Shown here: positions 34,791 through 47,500 of the stretch, one piece after another
Layout: each line of letters starts with the position of its first letter
Numbering within the stretch: the stretch's first letter is position 1
NCBI GenBank assembly: GCA_014529385.2
Contig: CM043969.1
Coordinates: 15,251,446-15,315,445, forward strand
Direction of reading: 5' to 3'
DNA: 64,000 nt
Source: Adiantum capillus-veneris
Lineage: Eukaryota > Streptophyta > Polypodiopsida > Polypodiales > Pteridaceae
Made by a program: the position numbers and the translations under genes
Notes under the pieces: generated by a model
The model's database searches: none
What the model was told of the DNA's origin: nothing
The model's input: only the letters and a program-made list of their open reading frames with translations

Positions 34791-34972
34791 GTGTTCATTC
34801 TCAGTCTATTTTACATTATCATAGCTCTCAATAGAACCGCCATTGCCTTGTGCAATTTATGTGTGTGCAAAGTTCTCCATTGTGTTCATTCTCATCCCAT
34901 ATTGCATTATCATAGCTCTCAATAGAACCATCATTGTCTTGTGCAATTTATGTGTGTGCAAAGATCTTCTCG
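34791..34972. repeat. 91-bp tandem duplication
   Basis: GTGTTCATTCTC... to ...TGTGTGTGCAAAG occurs twice, starting at 34,791 and 34,882, with a few substitutions. Confidence 0.9.
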
Positions 34973-35332
34973 ACACCATTCCATAGAGCCTTTAAGCATT
35001 AGAATCGCATATCTTTTGATATTTAATTGAGCTTCCCAAATCCTCTCTATTTTCAGCTTTCATTAGACTGCTTAATCATTGCATTTGGAGCTCATTTTCC
35101 ATCTTAATTATCTGCCCAAAGTGGGTGTGTGTGCAAGGTTCACTTTCCCTACTTTATAGAGGTAACTAAAGGAGGGCAACTAGGCCTACAAAACTCCTTG
35201 ACGGTTCGGTCATCAATTGGCTCATAGCGAGCCCATGTGACTTTTATCAATAAGCCCACACGGCCTCAGCCTTTAAACACATGCATCCAACGGCTTCATA
35301 CTAGCGAGCAATCTCGTGGCCCTACGCTATCG

Positions 35333-36329
35333 TGCCGTGGCATGTGCATAATGTGAAAATAAAAATATCTACCTTACTCTTAATGTGTTTAATGTGTGGG
35401 ACCAAATGCTACAATGTACATACTGTGATATATGCGAAAACGGATGCCATAATTGCAGGCGTGTACATACCTTTCCAGGAAAGCGAGGTTAGGGACGTGG
35501 CACTGTTGCATGTTTTACTACATTACAGAATGCCTAATTTGCTTTAGGAATGTACGAATGTCAAGTGTTTCGAAGTGGCACGCTCGTTTTGCCTAGAAAG
35601 TTCAATGCGGGCGATCTTGGCCAAAAATAGCAAGTTTTGTACGCGGGCATAAATGACGTGTCCAAAGTGCTTACCAAGGGAAAAAATGAGATTTAACATG
35701 AAATTTTTTCCCAATGGGATTTTTCCACAATTTTAGAGATTTTTTCCATCTCGTTGGGCCTTTTTACGGACAAAAAGGGGCATTTTTGGGCTAAAAATGG
35801 CCATAGAATGGTCAAACATAGCCTAAAAAATAGCTCAAAATTCCACATCAATGATGGTGTTGTCGTTGCCTAATTAGAGAGGGAAGTTTTAGAGCCAAGA
35901 ATGAGCTCATTTGGGCAGATAAACAAGGAGATACAACGATTCCTTTACAAGGTGCTACTGTAATCGTGTGTTGCTTCCACTACATGGTTGAGGCTGTGAG
36001 GTCCTCAAATAACTACTTGAGCTTCTCCAATGAAGTGTTGAAGCTTCCATGAAATGGTCATGACGAGGAATAGAAGCGTCATTTTAAGGTTTTTAACAGG
36101 TCGAATGAACACTACATCTGTGCAATTGGGAGCGAGGCTACGGGAGCGAGGCTACACCTAATCTTCACACACACAAGAGTTTTGAGTTAATCTTGGTTCC
36201 TTTTCAAAGTGGAGCTTTGTTTTAGTGTGTTTTTAGCGTCAAATCATGTATGCCTTGCTTGATTTTGCTAGAATCCTCACAATCAGAGGCCCGACGCTTT
36301 CCTAGTCGCACTACGCACTTCTTGACACA
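35333..36329 (+). repeat. LTR of the 48-61 kb gypsy family (second copy)
   Basis: Begins TGCCGTGGCA like 48,443 and ends GACACA next to the same unusual leader TTTTTTGGTGAACCCGACGC. Shared blocks along its length include ACGCCTAATTT-like and GGCACACTCAT/GGCACGCTCGT. The leader runs on to about 36,450, where a different LTR begins, so the body of this copy is lost. Confidence 0.78.
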
Positions 36330-36451
36330 TTTTTTGGTGAACCCGACGCGAAGTAGGCTAGGGTGGGGGTTCAAAAGCTTCATTGAAGGTTGCAAATTAA
36401 AGCTTTAAAGCTATAGAGCAACAAGAGCAAGAGGGGGTTCGAAAAGAGCAA

Positions 36452-36641
36452 TGTGCAACAATGGGCTTTAAAGACCCTAAGGCTCACCCCATTAAGACTT
36501 CCAAAATGCTAAGGTTCCAAAATTCAAAGGTTGTGTCCAATAGTCAAGCTTAGTAAAATTAGATGCTTGGTGAGTGTGCCAAAAAAGTCTTCAAGGCTCC
36601 TACATAGGAGGGGCGAGCCCTGTAAGTAGGGGATGAGAGAG

Positions 36642-36675
<34 letters not shown>

Positions 36676-37863
36676 ATAGGCTCCCTTTACACAAAGGGAA
36701 TGAGGGACACATGTCAGATCCCTAGGCCAATTGCCCACAAGGTGCACTCAAATCCTATTGGATGGCCATGGAGGTGGACCAATGAGAATTAGGCTAGAGT
36801 ACATTTAGTTTAATTTATTTAAAAACACTTAATAAAAGAACCAATAAGAATTAAGCTCTCTAAAAGACTATTGGACAGTCTCCCAAGGGTCCAATGAGCA
36901 TTTAGTAGCCCAATGGCTTACCTGATTCCTATTGACCAGGAGACAAAGGGGTCCAATGAGATTTTAGTTGCATTAATTAATTACCTAAATCTCTCACAAA
37001 AGGGGAAAGGGGGACACATGTCAGAAGGCTATCACTTATGCTGCTTAATTCTCATTGGCTAAGCTTGGAGCGGTCCAATGGGGTGTTAGCATGAGTAATT
37101 TGCATGAGGGGTCGACCAAGAGAGAGAGGGGGATGAATTTCTCAAGGCATTATTCCACACACACTCACACTAGCTCATGTGTCAAGCAAGAAGACTCTCT
37201 CTCTCTCCTTCTCAAGCTTTAATGGAAAGCTCATCACCTACTCCAAGATTGTGAGAAGGGAGCCCTTGGCTTTGTGATGCAAATCCAACCAAGAGCCAAG
37301 CTTCAATGCATGCTCATCTACTCTACCATGCTAATTATTAAGCTATGTTATGCTAATATGAGTGATTATGTGAGGAGATGTACATCTTTCTTGTAAGACT
37401 ACTCCTTCTTCCTCTCAATCTACTCTCATACCCCGCTAGTTCTCACCATCTTCGAAGGTGTGTGAGGTCTTGGGTCTGAGACCGTGAGGGAATTGATGTT
37501 GTGTTTTATAAATGTTTTGCTTAGTGCTTGAAGCTTCCGTCTTCATTGCACTAGCTAGTTATTGAAGGAACACAAAGAATTGTATTGTAAAATGTCTCCC
37601 TTGATGGGGGTAAGCTATAATAGAAAGCCTTTTGGAGGGGGGACCGGATCCATGTAAATCCGGTCCTCAACTGTTGTCAATAGCTTAATTTCTCTCTCTT
37701 TTGAAGTATTGTTCATGCCTATCTAACTAGGTGTTATGCTTTTTGTTGCTCTCTCCACCCAAGCACTCTTGTTATGCTCATTAGGAACATATTCTAATGA
37801 AATGCTCACTATGTTCATGTTATTTTCCGCTACACACAAGTTACTAGGCCATTAACAGCTACA
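36452..37863 (+). repeat. Solo-like 1.4-kb LTR
   Basis: Full-length relative of 9,344-10,748 in the opposite orientation, TGTGCAACAATGGGC to GCTACA. It contains a CA microsatellite (about 36,639-36,673). No primer site follows its right end and the flanks (AGCAA, GAAAA) do not match. It is either an old solo LTR or one end of a deleted element. Confidence 0.82.
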
Positions 37864-37916
37864 GAAAAAGGAGCTTGTAGAGATGGGAGAGAGAGGAAAG
37901 GGAGTATACATGTCCT

Positions 37917-37919
37917 TGT

Positions 37920-37978
<59 letters not shown>
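37917..37978. repeat. (TG)n(AG)n compound microsatellite
   Basis: A TG run followed directly by an AG run. A second short GA run lies at 38,101-38,117. Confidence 0.96.
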
Positions 37979-37984
<6 letters not shown>

Positions 37985-38119
37985 GAAGCTTTGCAAGAGA
38001 CAGAGGGAGAGAGACACCTTTATTGCTCAAGGGATCACAATTATTAATCAAGGTGTGTTTGGTTCTTGTGCATGTATGTTCGCCAAGTTAAGAAATCTAT
38101 GAGAGAGAGAGAGAGAGGA

Positions 38120-39904
38120 AAGAGCAAAAAAAGAGCAGATCCTCAACTATCAAGGGTTGAGAGAGAGAAAGAATCTTTTCTGAATGTGCTCGCCATATTC
38201 CAAAAAAAGTGATCGCCAAAAAATGCTTGCCAAAAAACACTCCCCAGATAGTCAGTAAGCTGATGTTCCACCTCAACTTTGTATAAGGGCTCATTCTATA
38301 GGGTGGTTTGGTAACTGGTTTACTGCCTGCAACCATGTCTATGCCATGTTTCATAGATCATGTCGATGGTAATCCTGTGGCAAATCATTAGGAAAAAAAT
38401 CTTGAAATTCCATTAACAAATTTCTTAATTGACTAGCAACTTTTGCTTGTTGAGAAGACAGAGTAGTAGTAGCCATTGCTAGGAGAGAAGAGAGAGAAGC
38501 ATGCGGTTTTGAGAAATTTTCAATAGAATCAACATTTGAAAGAAAATGAACAAAGAGTAACACAAGAAAACTTCTTCTATTGCATTATCAGAAGTGAGCT
38601 TCATAAGCGCTGCTGTACATATGAGTGGTGAGGCAGGCACATCCTTCTCTCCCAACAACAACACATGTGCACCATGGGATTCAAACATCAAATTGTTGTA
38701 CTCATAGCTACTCTTAAGCAATGGTCCTAGGCTATGCAACCATTCTCAACCAAGTACCACATCTGGCCACTCCATATTCATAACCTAGAAATCCAAGAAT
38801 GCGGTATACCCTTGAATTTCCAACGGTTCAGCTCTCACGTGAGTGTCCCGCACCTCAACATCATAGCCATTCATCATCGCTACCTTGTAACAGTGGGAAC
38901 TCGGAAATCGGGGCAACTTGAGCCTTTTTACTAACCCGTAGTAAATGAAATTGTGTGTAGCACCATCATCTACCAAGATACACACCTTGTGCCCTTGAAT
39001 AGATCCGTTCATATGCTTTAGCTCATGTGGACAAAAGGTCTGCTGCCACATGGATGCTGGATGCTGTTTTACAGCATTCATGCACCACCTCGATGTGTTT
39101 TACCTCCACGTTGAAGAAATGTGAGGAAGTCAAGAGGCAGCAACTGCACTGTGTGCACTGCTCTCTCATTGCATTGGGTAGCAAATTTCCTCTTGGGACA
39201 ATCCTTTTTGCCATGGCCGCTTCCTAAGCATTGAAAACATAACTTTTCTTTTTTTGCCTGAGTCAAACTCTTCTGTAGAGAGAGTCCCTCTAGACCCCTT
39301 GGGTTTCTTGGACGCCTCTGAATTGGATACTATAAATTTTTCTTTTAATGTGCCCATGCTGTGTATGTGTATTGTCAAGCACGGGAGTATTGTGCGGTGT
39401 CTTATTATCAAGATCATCGTGGATGTGAGCTTGCACTATGGACTCCTCAAGTGTTTGGGATCCCGAGTCTTGACATGATTCTTAAGCTCTCATGTCAGAT
39501 CGTGGATAAACCCATATACTTGCTAAAAGGTATCTAATCCTTCCAACTTGAGGATGACATCCCCATAGTGCGAGATATCTTCCAACAATGATTTATGTTC
39601 TCATATGAAACACTTATCCCAAGCCGACAAATTTCTATCCGCTTCATTTGTGGGTAGAAATTCCTTTCTAAATACAACCTCAAAGGCTACCCAAGTCTGT
39701 GGTATGGCGTTCTTCTCCTTGAGAGACATCCACCATTTATAGGCCATGCCTTCTAATGTCAGACTTGTCTATAGTGCCCTAACAGCATTCGGAGTACGTC
39801 ATAGATCATGAATTCCTTCCCACTTACTAAGAAAGTTATTCACCACATCCTTATTGCACGCTCTTTCCTCTCCCTTAAAAGTCAGTGGTTTTGTATTTTT
39901 CACA
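38120..39904 (-). pseudogene. Truncated Ty3/gypsy gag-protease-RT fragment
   Basis: Minus strand from right to left: a gag piece ([18 protein letters not shown]), a zinc knuckle CFQCLGSGHGKKDC (39,266-39,166 region), a protease with CILVDDGATHNFIYYGLV (39,081-38,785), a linker, and the first 20 or so residues of RT (GIDMVAGSKPVTKPPYRMS). It then degrades near 38,230. The layout and motifs match the chromovirus at 15.5-27.1 kb closely enough to be the same or a sister lineage. Frames change several times. The gag end is fused at 39,904 to a copia fragment. Confidence 0.88.
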
Positions 39905-41018
39905 TACGATGTAGGAGAAAAAGTCTCTTCATAATCTATGCCTTTTTGCTGTGCATAACCTTTTGCAACAAGTCGAGCCTTATGGCGATCGATCTCACCA
40001 TCCGGCTTGCGTTTCAACTTGTAAACCTACTTCGTACCAATGGCCTTTTTGCCAGGAGGCAAATCACATAAAGTCCATGTGTCATTTTCTATAAGTGCAT
40101 CATATTCTGATTGCATGGCAGCCATCCAATTTTCTGAATTCTGTGCTTCATCAAAAGATAGAGGCTCCTCAACATCATGTAAGCTAGACACAGCCAAAGC
40201 ATAACAATCTGATGCATAAGATGCATGACGAGAGCCTGAACGAGTACGACTAGAAAAAGGTGCATCCAATTTACTGTCACGCAAAGTGTGCACCACCCAT
40301 TTTGGCATACCTCTAGCCTGCTCATTTTCAGCCCTTTCCTCATCAAGTACATCATGTACATCTGCATTAGTAATAGGCTGATCTAAAACATTTTCAGAAA
40401 CCCCCATAGGCTGTACATTTGCCTCATTGGAAGTTACATTCGTATTTCCACCACTGAAAAGAGGCAACAAAGTGTCATAAATGTCCTGTGAGCTTACATT
40501 ACTGTCTCTAGTACATGACAGCAAGGGCTGAACAAAATCTTCCACAAACACTACATCCCGAGAAACCAGAATACGTTTTGTTTGCGGATGATACAACCTG
40601 TAACCTTTGCTTTCGGCACTATAACCAACAAAAATACATTTGAGAGCCTTATCATCCAATTTTCTACGTTGCACTTGTGGCACCAAATCATATGCCAAAC
40701 AACCAAAAACACGCATGTGCTCAATAAAAGGCTTTCTATCATGCCATGCTTCATATGGAGTAATAGACTGCAAAGCTTTCGTAGGACACCTGTTAAGTAT
40801 ATAAGTGGCACACATGATGGCCTCAAGCCAAAAAGAATGCGGCAAAGCTTGACTTTTGACCATACATCGTGCCATTTTCGTCAGTGATCTATTTTTCCTC
40901 TCAGCAACACCATTTTGCTGAGGTGTATAAGGCACTGTACATTGGTGTTTTATCCCACGACTAGCCAGAAATGCATTAAATTCATGAGACATATACTCCC
41001 CCCCTCGATCGGAACACA
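39905..41018 (-). pseudogene. Truncated copia integrase-RT fragment
   Basis: A 330-codon frame (41,019-40,027) is open from the integrase SDRGGEYMSHEFNAF motif through QQNGVAERKNRS to the RT start (KKAIGTK). The rest ([20 protein letters not shown]) follows in another frame to 39,905. It is highly similar to 1,985-3,090 in the first copia element and keeps integrase coding better than that copy. It lacks gag, protease, most of RT and RNase H. Confidence 0.92.
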
Positions 41019-41178
41019 ATAGAGAGTGTGTTACTTAGCGTACAATGGAAAGATAGATAGCCCTAGAGTGATGGGCGTATATACAATGCACGAGGGAAAA
41101 AATCTCCTAAAGAGGGAAAAAATGCCCGGGCGGTCCTAGTGTGTTCACACACATCACTACCACATGTATATGGTAACA
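41014..41178 (-). repeat. Copia LTR remnant joined to integrase
   Basis: Matches the last 165 bp or so of the 226-bp copia LTR, ending TGGTAACA. The outer 60 bp, the primer site, gag and protease are missing. The LTR is welded directly to the integrase coding region at ACACAATAG. Confidence 0.9.
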
Positions 41179-42053
41179 TTTGCAGGTCGTAATGTTTTGT
41201 TTACAAGTTATAGCTTCATCATCTTACCAGGTCTAAGGTTCCGCTCCTGGTTTGTATGCAATGCCACTAGCATTGATCTCGCCGACCACCCTTCACAGCC
41301 AAAGAGACATAATCTTCAAGATCTCGAGGCAAAACTGCTCTTATGCATTCGTTCTCCCCACCAGATCTCATCATTTGCAGGTCGTAAGGTTCCGTTTGCA
41401 GGTCGTAACTTCATCGCCTTACCAGGTCTAAGGTTCCACTGATGTTTTGTATGCGATGCCACTCATTGGATTTGAGATTTCCTTGAACTACATCCGAGCC
41501 CTTTTTGCAGTTTAATTTGTGCGATGCCACTGATTGGATTTGAGCTCTCCTTGAACATGTGCATGACTATGGCGCTCGTGTTCATCTTCAAATTAATGAA
41601 GCTTAGGTCTATTTGGTTGCGAAGGGTGGCCATACCTGCTCTTCTACCCCCACCATGTCCAAGATCTCCTCTATCATGCTAGTAGCAATTGCACATGTAT
41701 TTAATTCTTTTCTACCTTCTGCGACCGTATTTTACATGCTTGTCTTACTGCTTATAAGCTCTTTCCTGTAGTTTTTCCAGTTTGTGTGGGTTGCCTCTAC
41801 GAGCTCTTCTTGCAGTTTGTATGCGATGCCACTTGCTCTTCCAGTTTGTGTAGGTTGCTCTTTTTTATGAAGGTGTCACTTGCTCTTTGCATTTGTGTAG
41901 TGTGTGGCTTGCATGTGGCAAATCATTCACAAGTCATGTCGTGCGCCGGAGCTATCACTTCACAAAAGCATGTCGTGCTAAGCACTCACAAAGGTGCAAC
42001 CTTGTGTATGGACTGAAAAAAATCTAATGCTTCCATGGTTAGTCTTGGCATAT
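41179..42053. repeat. Region of short dispersed repeats
   Basis: GCAGGTCGTAA occurs at about 41,183, 41,378 and 41,398. CTTACCAGGTCTAAGGTTCC occurs at about 41,224 and 41,418. GATGCCACT after a TGTATGC- or GTGCG-type word occurs four or more times up to about 41,830. No open frame is recognised. Origin unknown. Confidence 0.7.
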
Positions 42054-42209
42054 TGTGACGGCAAGGGTCCTTTAAAGGCCAAGCTGGTAAGTCCTTAGGG
42101 CTAGGCCCTGCCACATGTCATGCATGTAGTTCAAGGGTCTCTAAGCCAAGGTCTATATAGAGAAAGGTTGGGAGGTGAAAAGCATGCTGATACCCAAGGG
42201 GTTGTTACA
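42054..42209 (+). repeat. Short LTR (TRIM-like), 156 bp
   Basis: TGTGACGGCAAGGG to GTTACA. It is followed after one base by TAGTATCAAAGC (42,211-42,222), an initiator-Met primer site with two changes, so it is a plus-strand 5' LTR. A relative lies inverted at 34,193. Confidence 0.65.
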
Positions 42210-42222
42210 CTAGTATCAAAGC

Positions 42223-43403
42223 TATGGCAAAGGATGGAGGAGAACATCTTTCTATTTATGAAATATATGCGTATGAAAAAAGTTGAATTTGAATGTTCTC
42301 CCTGTGCACCTTACCAGAATCATCATGTTCTTCAACTTTGTCAAAGAAAGTTTTCTTAATTCTGGTCCTTCAAAGTTTGGGCAAAGAAAATCAATGTTTC
42401 CACATTGCAAAGTATAACCAATGCAAGAGCTCTCGAGTTCAAGGAGCGAGGTCATGCAAATGAGCAAGGCCATGCAAAGCCTCATGCACATAGGAGAAGG
42501 TTAGAGATCAAGGATCTATGATTGTACAAAGTGTGTATCAAGGCACGGAGACCGAGGTGAAGAAAGGCATGAAAAGCATTGTTTGAGTTTCAAGGATCAA
42601 GCTTCCATACATGGATTGCGCAAACACCACAGGAACGATGTTAATCAAGCAAGGCTAGGAGCCAACAAGGATACAAGGCAAATGACTACTACTACATTTG
42701 CAAAAGTTGGAACTTGGATGCAAGGCATGCGGCTATGGTTATTTTATGTTCATGTAAATGCCTCTAGCACGGCGATGGGAGATTACCCAATATACTTTGT
42801 CAGTCTTGAAAGCAAGATTGGATTATGAAGATCCCATATCTACAAGGGTAAAGATCTTTTTGATGGCCTAGAAGCTCATGGAGTTCGCTTTAGCTACACG
42901 TACACAAACTCCTTTTTGTGAAGGAGATCAAGACGGATGCTTGATGTATCAAAATCAATATATGAGACATATTCCACAAGTGTAGAGTATGAGTACTCAT
43001 AGACTATGATACTAGTGCCATACTTTTATATGTGTCACGGCATGTCCTGAGGTACTGATCACTCATTTACAACACTCTCTTTTTAGACAATTATGTGGCC
43101 TCGAGGCTATCATTCATTTGAAAAATCCCTTTATCATGTGCATTCAAGTGATTATTTATAATAATACCCCAATATACAATTATAGTTTACACTATGGGCC
43201 CATTAAAAAACAACCACCCCCTCTAATGTATACATAAAAGTATACATTTTGGACTACTGATAATCCTCTCTGGTTATCTCATGTTATATGATACACATTT
43301 TGAAAAGTGACCACCTTGGTACATGGACAAGGTTGTCTATTTAGATATGATTAATATTATACCTTCAAAAGTGGTAAGGTGAGATATAAGACCTAGGAGA
43401 CTG
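42223..43403. other. Region after the short LTR, no clear gene
   Basis: Could be the interior of the short-LTR element. Open frames are all under 85 codons and unrecognised. No matching 3' LTR or purine tract found. Confidence 0.4.
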
Positions 43404-43548
43404 TGATGCCGGATCCACCACCCTACCACCCTATGTATAGAATGGCTCCTAGCCCTAGCCATCATATGGATCCCCAGTCCACACTGGTCCGGTCCAAGCC
43501 CTTGGCTCAGGTCCTTGACCCCCTAGGCTTAGGATCCTTGTCCTGACA
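43404..43548 (-). repeat. 3' LTR of second LARD copy
   Basis: 145 bp. It shares the ending and overall layout of the nested LARD LTR but is strongly diverged in the middle. Confidence 0.75.
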
Positions 43549-44546
43549 TTACTCCCCCCTTCGAGAGGCGTTTTCGTCCTCAAAAACACAAGTGGTAGTA
43601 TCTTCATAAGAACTGATGTTTTCCGTGTTGGCATCCCATACGCGAGCCAACTGATACTTGATGCAGTGAGGAGGTTCAATGAAACCAAGAGTAACATCTA
43701 GATTTTCAACATTGTTGTCCTTTTGCAAGCACTTGGGTCTAAATGGTAACTCCATTTATAACTCACTTGAGTACTGTAAAGGAGTAACCACAACTAAGAG
43801 TTGTACAAAGGCATAACCAGTTTTCAGATCTTCTGAAGGTATTGGAATAATGCAAGAAAACCTTGGCACAACTTTCCATGAAGTTGTGAGCCAGATTTCC
43901 AACTCGCGTGAGTATCTTAAAAAGCTCATAGCTACTAAGAAGTAGAATAGGGTGTGTCCTTATGTCAAACTTTTGAACATTTTGGAACACACAAAACCAC
44001 AGGTTCGACCCTAATGAAGGTTACCTGCCAACATACTTTGTCAGCACACCTATTAAGTCCTTGACTTATGAAACTATGGAAACAATATCCAACCCCACCA
44101 CAACAGGTGCTCAAAGTTGAAAACCTTACGTAAGCAAATTCTAGAATAGGGAAAGAATCGCCCATTCCAAAAGCGTTGTGCTAACATATGCTCGTAGCAG
44201 ATCCTTTAGCAAAAAATAGCAGCAGTAAGAGTGAGGTGCTTTTCCCCAACCACTTATAGACAGTGTTCCACGACTGATGATAAACTAGGACTCAACCATT
44301 GAGTATCCAACCATATATTTGATATGGAGTGGAGACAACCAATTAGTTTGAAAGTGGGTTGGAGTGGAGTAAACTCATAGAGTCTAGACTATCCAACCCC
44401 AGGCACCCATACTGAGCCATTGCCTTGTATGGCCGGGTGTAAATGCATACTAAATCTGCAAGAGAGATTTGCACGGGCAGTGCAAAAGGGTGTAGAAGAA
44501 TAAAGTCCATGAATTCACATGCAGCTCCAAATAAATTTGTGTTAAA

Positions 44547-44570
44547 CACTAGGGCCCGTAACACCTAGTG
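44547..44570 (-). other. Conserved LARD hairpin, second copy
   Basis: Same 8-bp stem as 18,127-18,150. The loop differs by one base (GCCCGTAACA). Confidence 0.6.
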
Positions 44571-47500
44571 TGCATGCATTTAACACAAACATATCCGAAC
44601 CACAATTCCATGACGAGACGTTCCATGGTACACACGAAAAAGCATGGCAACAAAAGTTGGACCATAACAGAATGTGACAACCAGTCACACCTAGGTACCA
44701 ACCATGAGACATTCTCATGAACATAACATACTTGGCTATACGTAGAACGACCCGCCGTTAAGGTGGTTTCACAACACTTGTAATCGAAATAAGTCTGTAC
44801 TTAGTACCCGACAATTTTTGGCCACTGAAATTGTTCCTGATACGGTGTGCTCCAAATGGTCTAATAAATGGATGCAACCAGCACGTAGGGACCTCGTCGC
44901 GACACATCATTAGGAATTTGGTGCCACTGTCAGTCCTAGAGACTCATATTCTCCACATGTGGAATATATCTCAAATAAGGATGGTCGAAAAAGAGACATC
45001 CATCAAGTACAAGATGTACTTGTGTGTGGAGGTAACTACATAACACTCTGTGACAAGAGTGAGAGGGACCCTCATTATCATTTCTCCACATTAGCTAAAT
45101 TGAACTCCTTGAGTTCCTAAACCATGTTGTATCCCATGTGACAACATGTGCGAAATCGAACCCGACAAGTGGATTCATAACAGCATAATGTATAATGGAC
45201 ACTACGGCCCAAAATACTTTGTTCCGACATGCCCTTGGCATGGCTCAAAAATATTCAAGTAGATATATACGACTTGAAGAAACCAAGCAAAGCATACTAA
45301 AAAATGTAGTAACACCAAATCAATAGACGCGTACCTGGAGATTTGAACTGAATGGTCACTTACCCGTATTCAAATGCAGAGGAGCACATCTCCCATCTGA
45401 AAAAAAAGAAACAAGTAACATTGCACTGGGTACCCTGGGTGTTGCCATCGCAATCCAAACCCTTTGGTTATTATCTACGTAGTCAAACCCCTTGGTAAGA
45501 CCGTTTATAGAATCTGCTCAACGAGCAGGTAACGATAACCGACATAGTTGACCGTTTATAAAAATGATTGGAATCAACTTGAAAAGTTGAATTTGTCCAC
45601 TACCCCCTGGTAGATTGCGGACTTCTTTCCTTGAAAGTACAACTGGGATAGATCAAACTGGGATCCTCAATGCCTATGGGGTGATTTAGTAAACACCCAT
45701 TGGGTCTTACCCCAAAACTGTATTGCCATAGACACTCGTAGTGCTATAGAAAGAGCAAGAGATTGACATAAGGGAGATGCCTAGCTTTTATGGACAACCA
45801 TGTGTCTCAACTGATTGCTGCATTCATACTCCGTGGTAGAGATCAACTGATGTGAGTTGAAGATTATTAGAAACTCAATTTGAGCATCACACTTAAAACA
45901 TGTAGTGCATACAGAATATCAAAAAGATCTGTAACGGCAACACTCTTGCTTGGCCATCAACATCAATGGGAACTCCATGGGATAGATCTGTTCAAGCTGG
46001 AGATCAATCACCCAAGAAATACCAGCATTGGGTCTTACCCTAGGTCTGACAATGGCTCTTAGCATGTGTGGCTCTTAGCCCTTATGTCAATAAAAAATTA
46101 GTGTTCAATCGAGAAATCGATGAAGACTAATTGGAGTGGCGTCTTGGCCACTTACTAGGCTGAGAGTCTGAGCCCCTTGGCTCAGGCTGACTCACGAGCA
46201 AAACATGTATCAAAATATTCTTAAAAAGTTTACATTATTTTTTGAGAAAAATAAGAAAGAGAGAAAATAAGAGCATGCTGGGCTGAGAAACGTTCCTTAA
46301 ACGACTATGATGTGTATAGTTGATTTCCATGCTCTGGTGCGTCTTATGCCTTACGTGCAGCTTATCCTATAAGCATGCAACAGTTTTCTGCTATGACTCT
46401 CTCATCAAGAGAGGTAACAGAAAAGCACAAACAAGTCACAGACCGACCCACCTATCATGTATGTGGTTGTGACGACACTAGTGTGACTTAATGATAGCAC
46501 ATTTCCATTGAATTAAGTACGAGTTTTAGGTTCTTTTTAGTGGTGTTATTTTGTGACAACGACCCAAAAATCATGTTAAACAATCCAGAACTTATCTTGT
46601 CCTTGACAAAGTGTCTGGTGTTATAGCGGAAGCATATATCACAATGGAGTGTCCGACGTCCATTGGACTAGTACGTCGTGCATTCGTAGCAAAAAATAGA
46701 ATAAAAAGCCCGTGACTGCCATGATAGCCTCAACCTTGGGATCCGTTGGTATACGTGCCATGCACGATTACACTAGCATGGATACATCACAGTGCACCGT
46801 TGCGGAACTTATGAGCTTATATCCACATAGTGCCAAAGATGTGTGCGTGAGAATGATCTAAAGTCAACCGATAATACCTTGGCACATAAGAGAAGCCGTA
46901 CTACACATGAAGTAGGTGCAAAGCACTTTGCTTTGCACATCAGCGTCTTATGGAGTCTGCCCAAGCACTTTGCTTTGCATAGCAGAGAAATCTTTTCCAA
47001 AATGAAAAGTAAAACATAGGCAAGAACATACAAAACCTGAAATGTACTAACCTTGTCGCCCACTTGTGGCCAAGTTGCTGGTAGTGCGCTTAAATCTGCT
47101 CAAGTGAGTGAGTGTATGGATCATATACACTTGTGGGATGTAAAAACCAAGAAGCCATGTTGTAGCAAAATTGCAACTCCTTTGCTGCAAGTCTAGCAAT
47201 CGGCCATGCCGATGTCCGAGAGATGCCAAAACATTTTTGGGTCTCCATGCTTTTGCACCCACATGCCAATGCATGATATATCATAGTAGCCCAACTTTGG
47301 ATGCTACCCGTGGTATTAAGTACATGTGCCAATGTCCACGGTGAAAATATCAAAAGAATGAATTGTCATACTTTGCCCTTGCTAAACTAAGGCAACCTTT
47401 ACTTGCCATGCTTGAAGTACGGGGAGACCTTATTAAGTACAGTAACCAACACGTCTTGCCTCCGTAACAATTGATGTTTGGATGGAGCCTTGCTCCGTTG

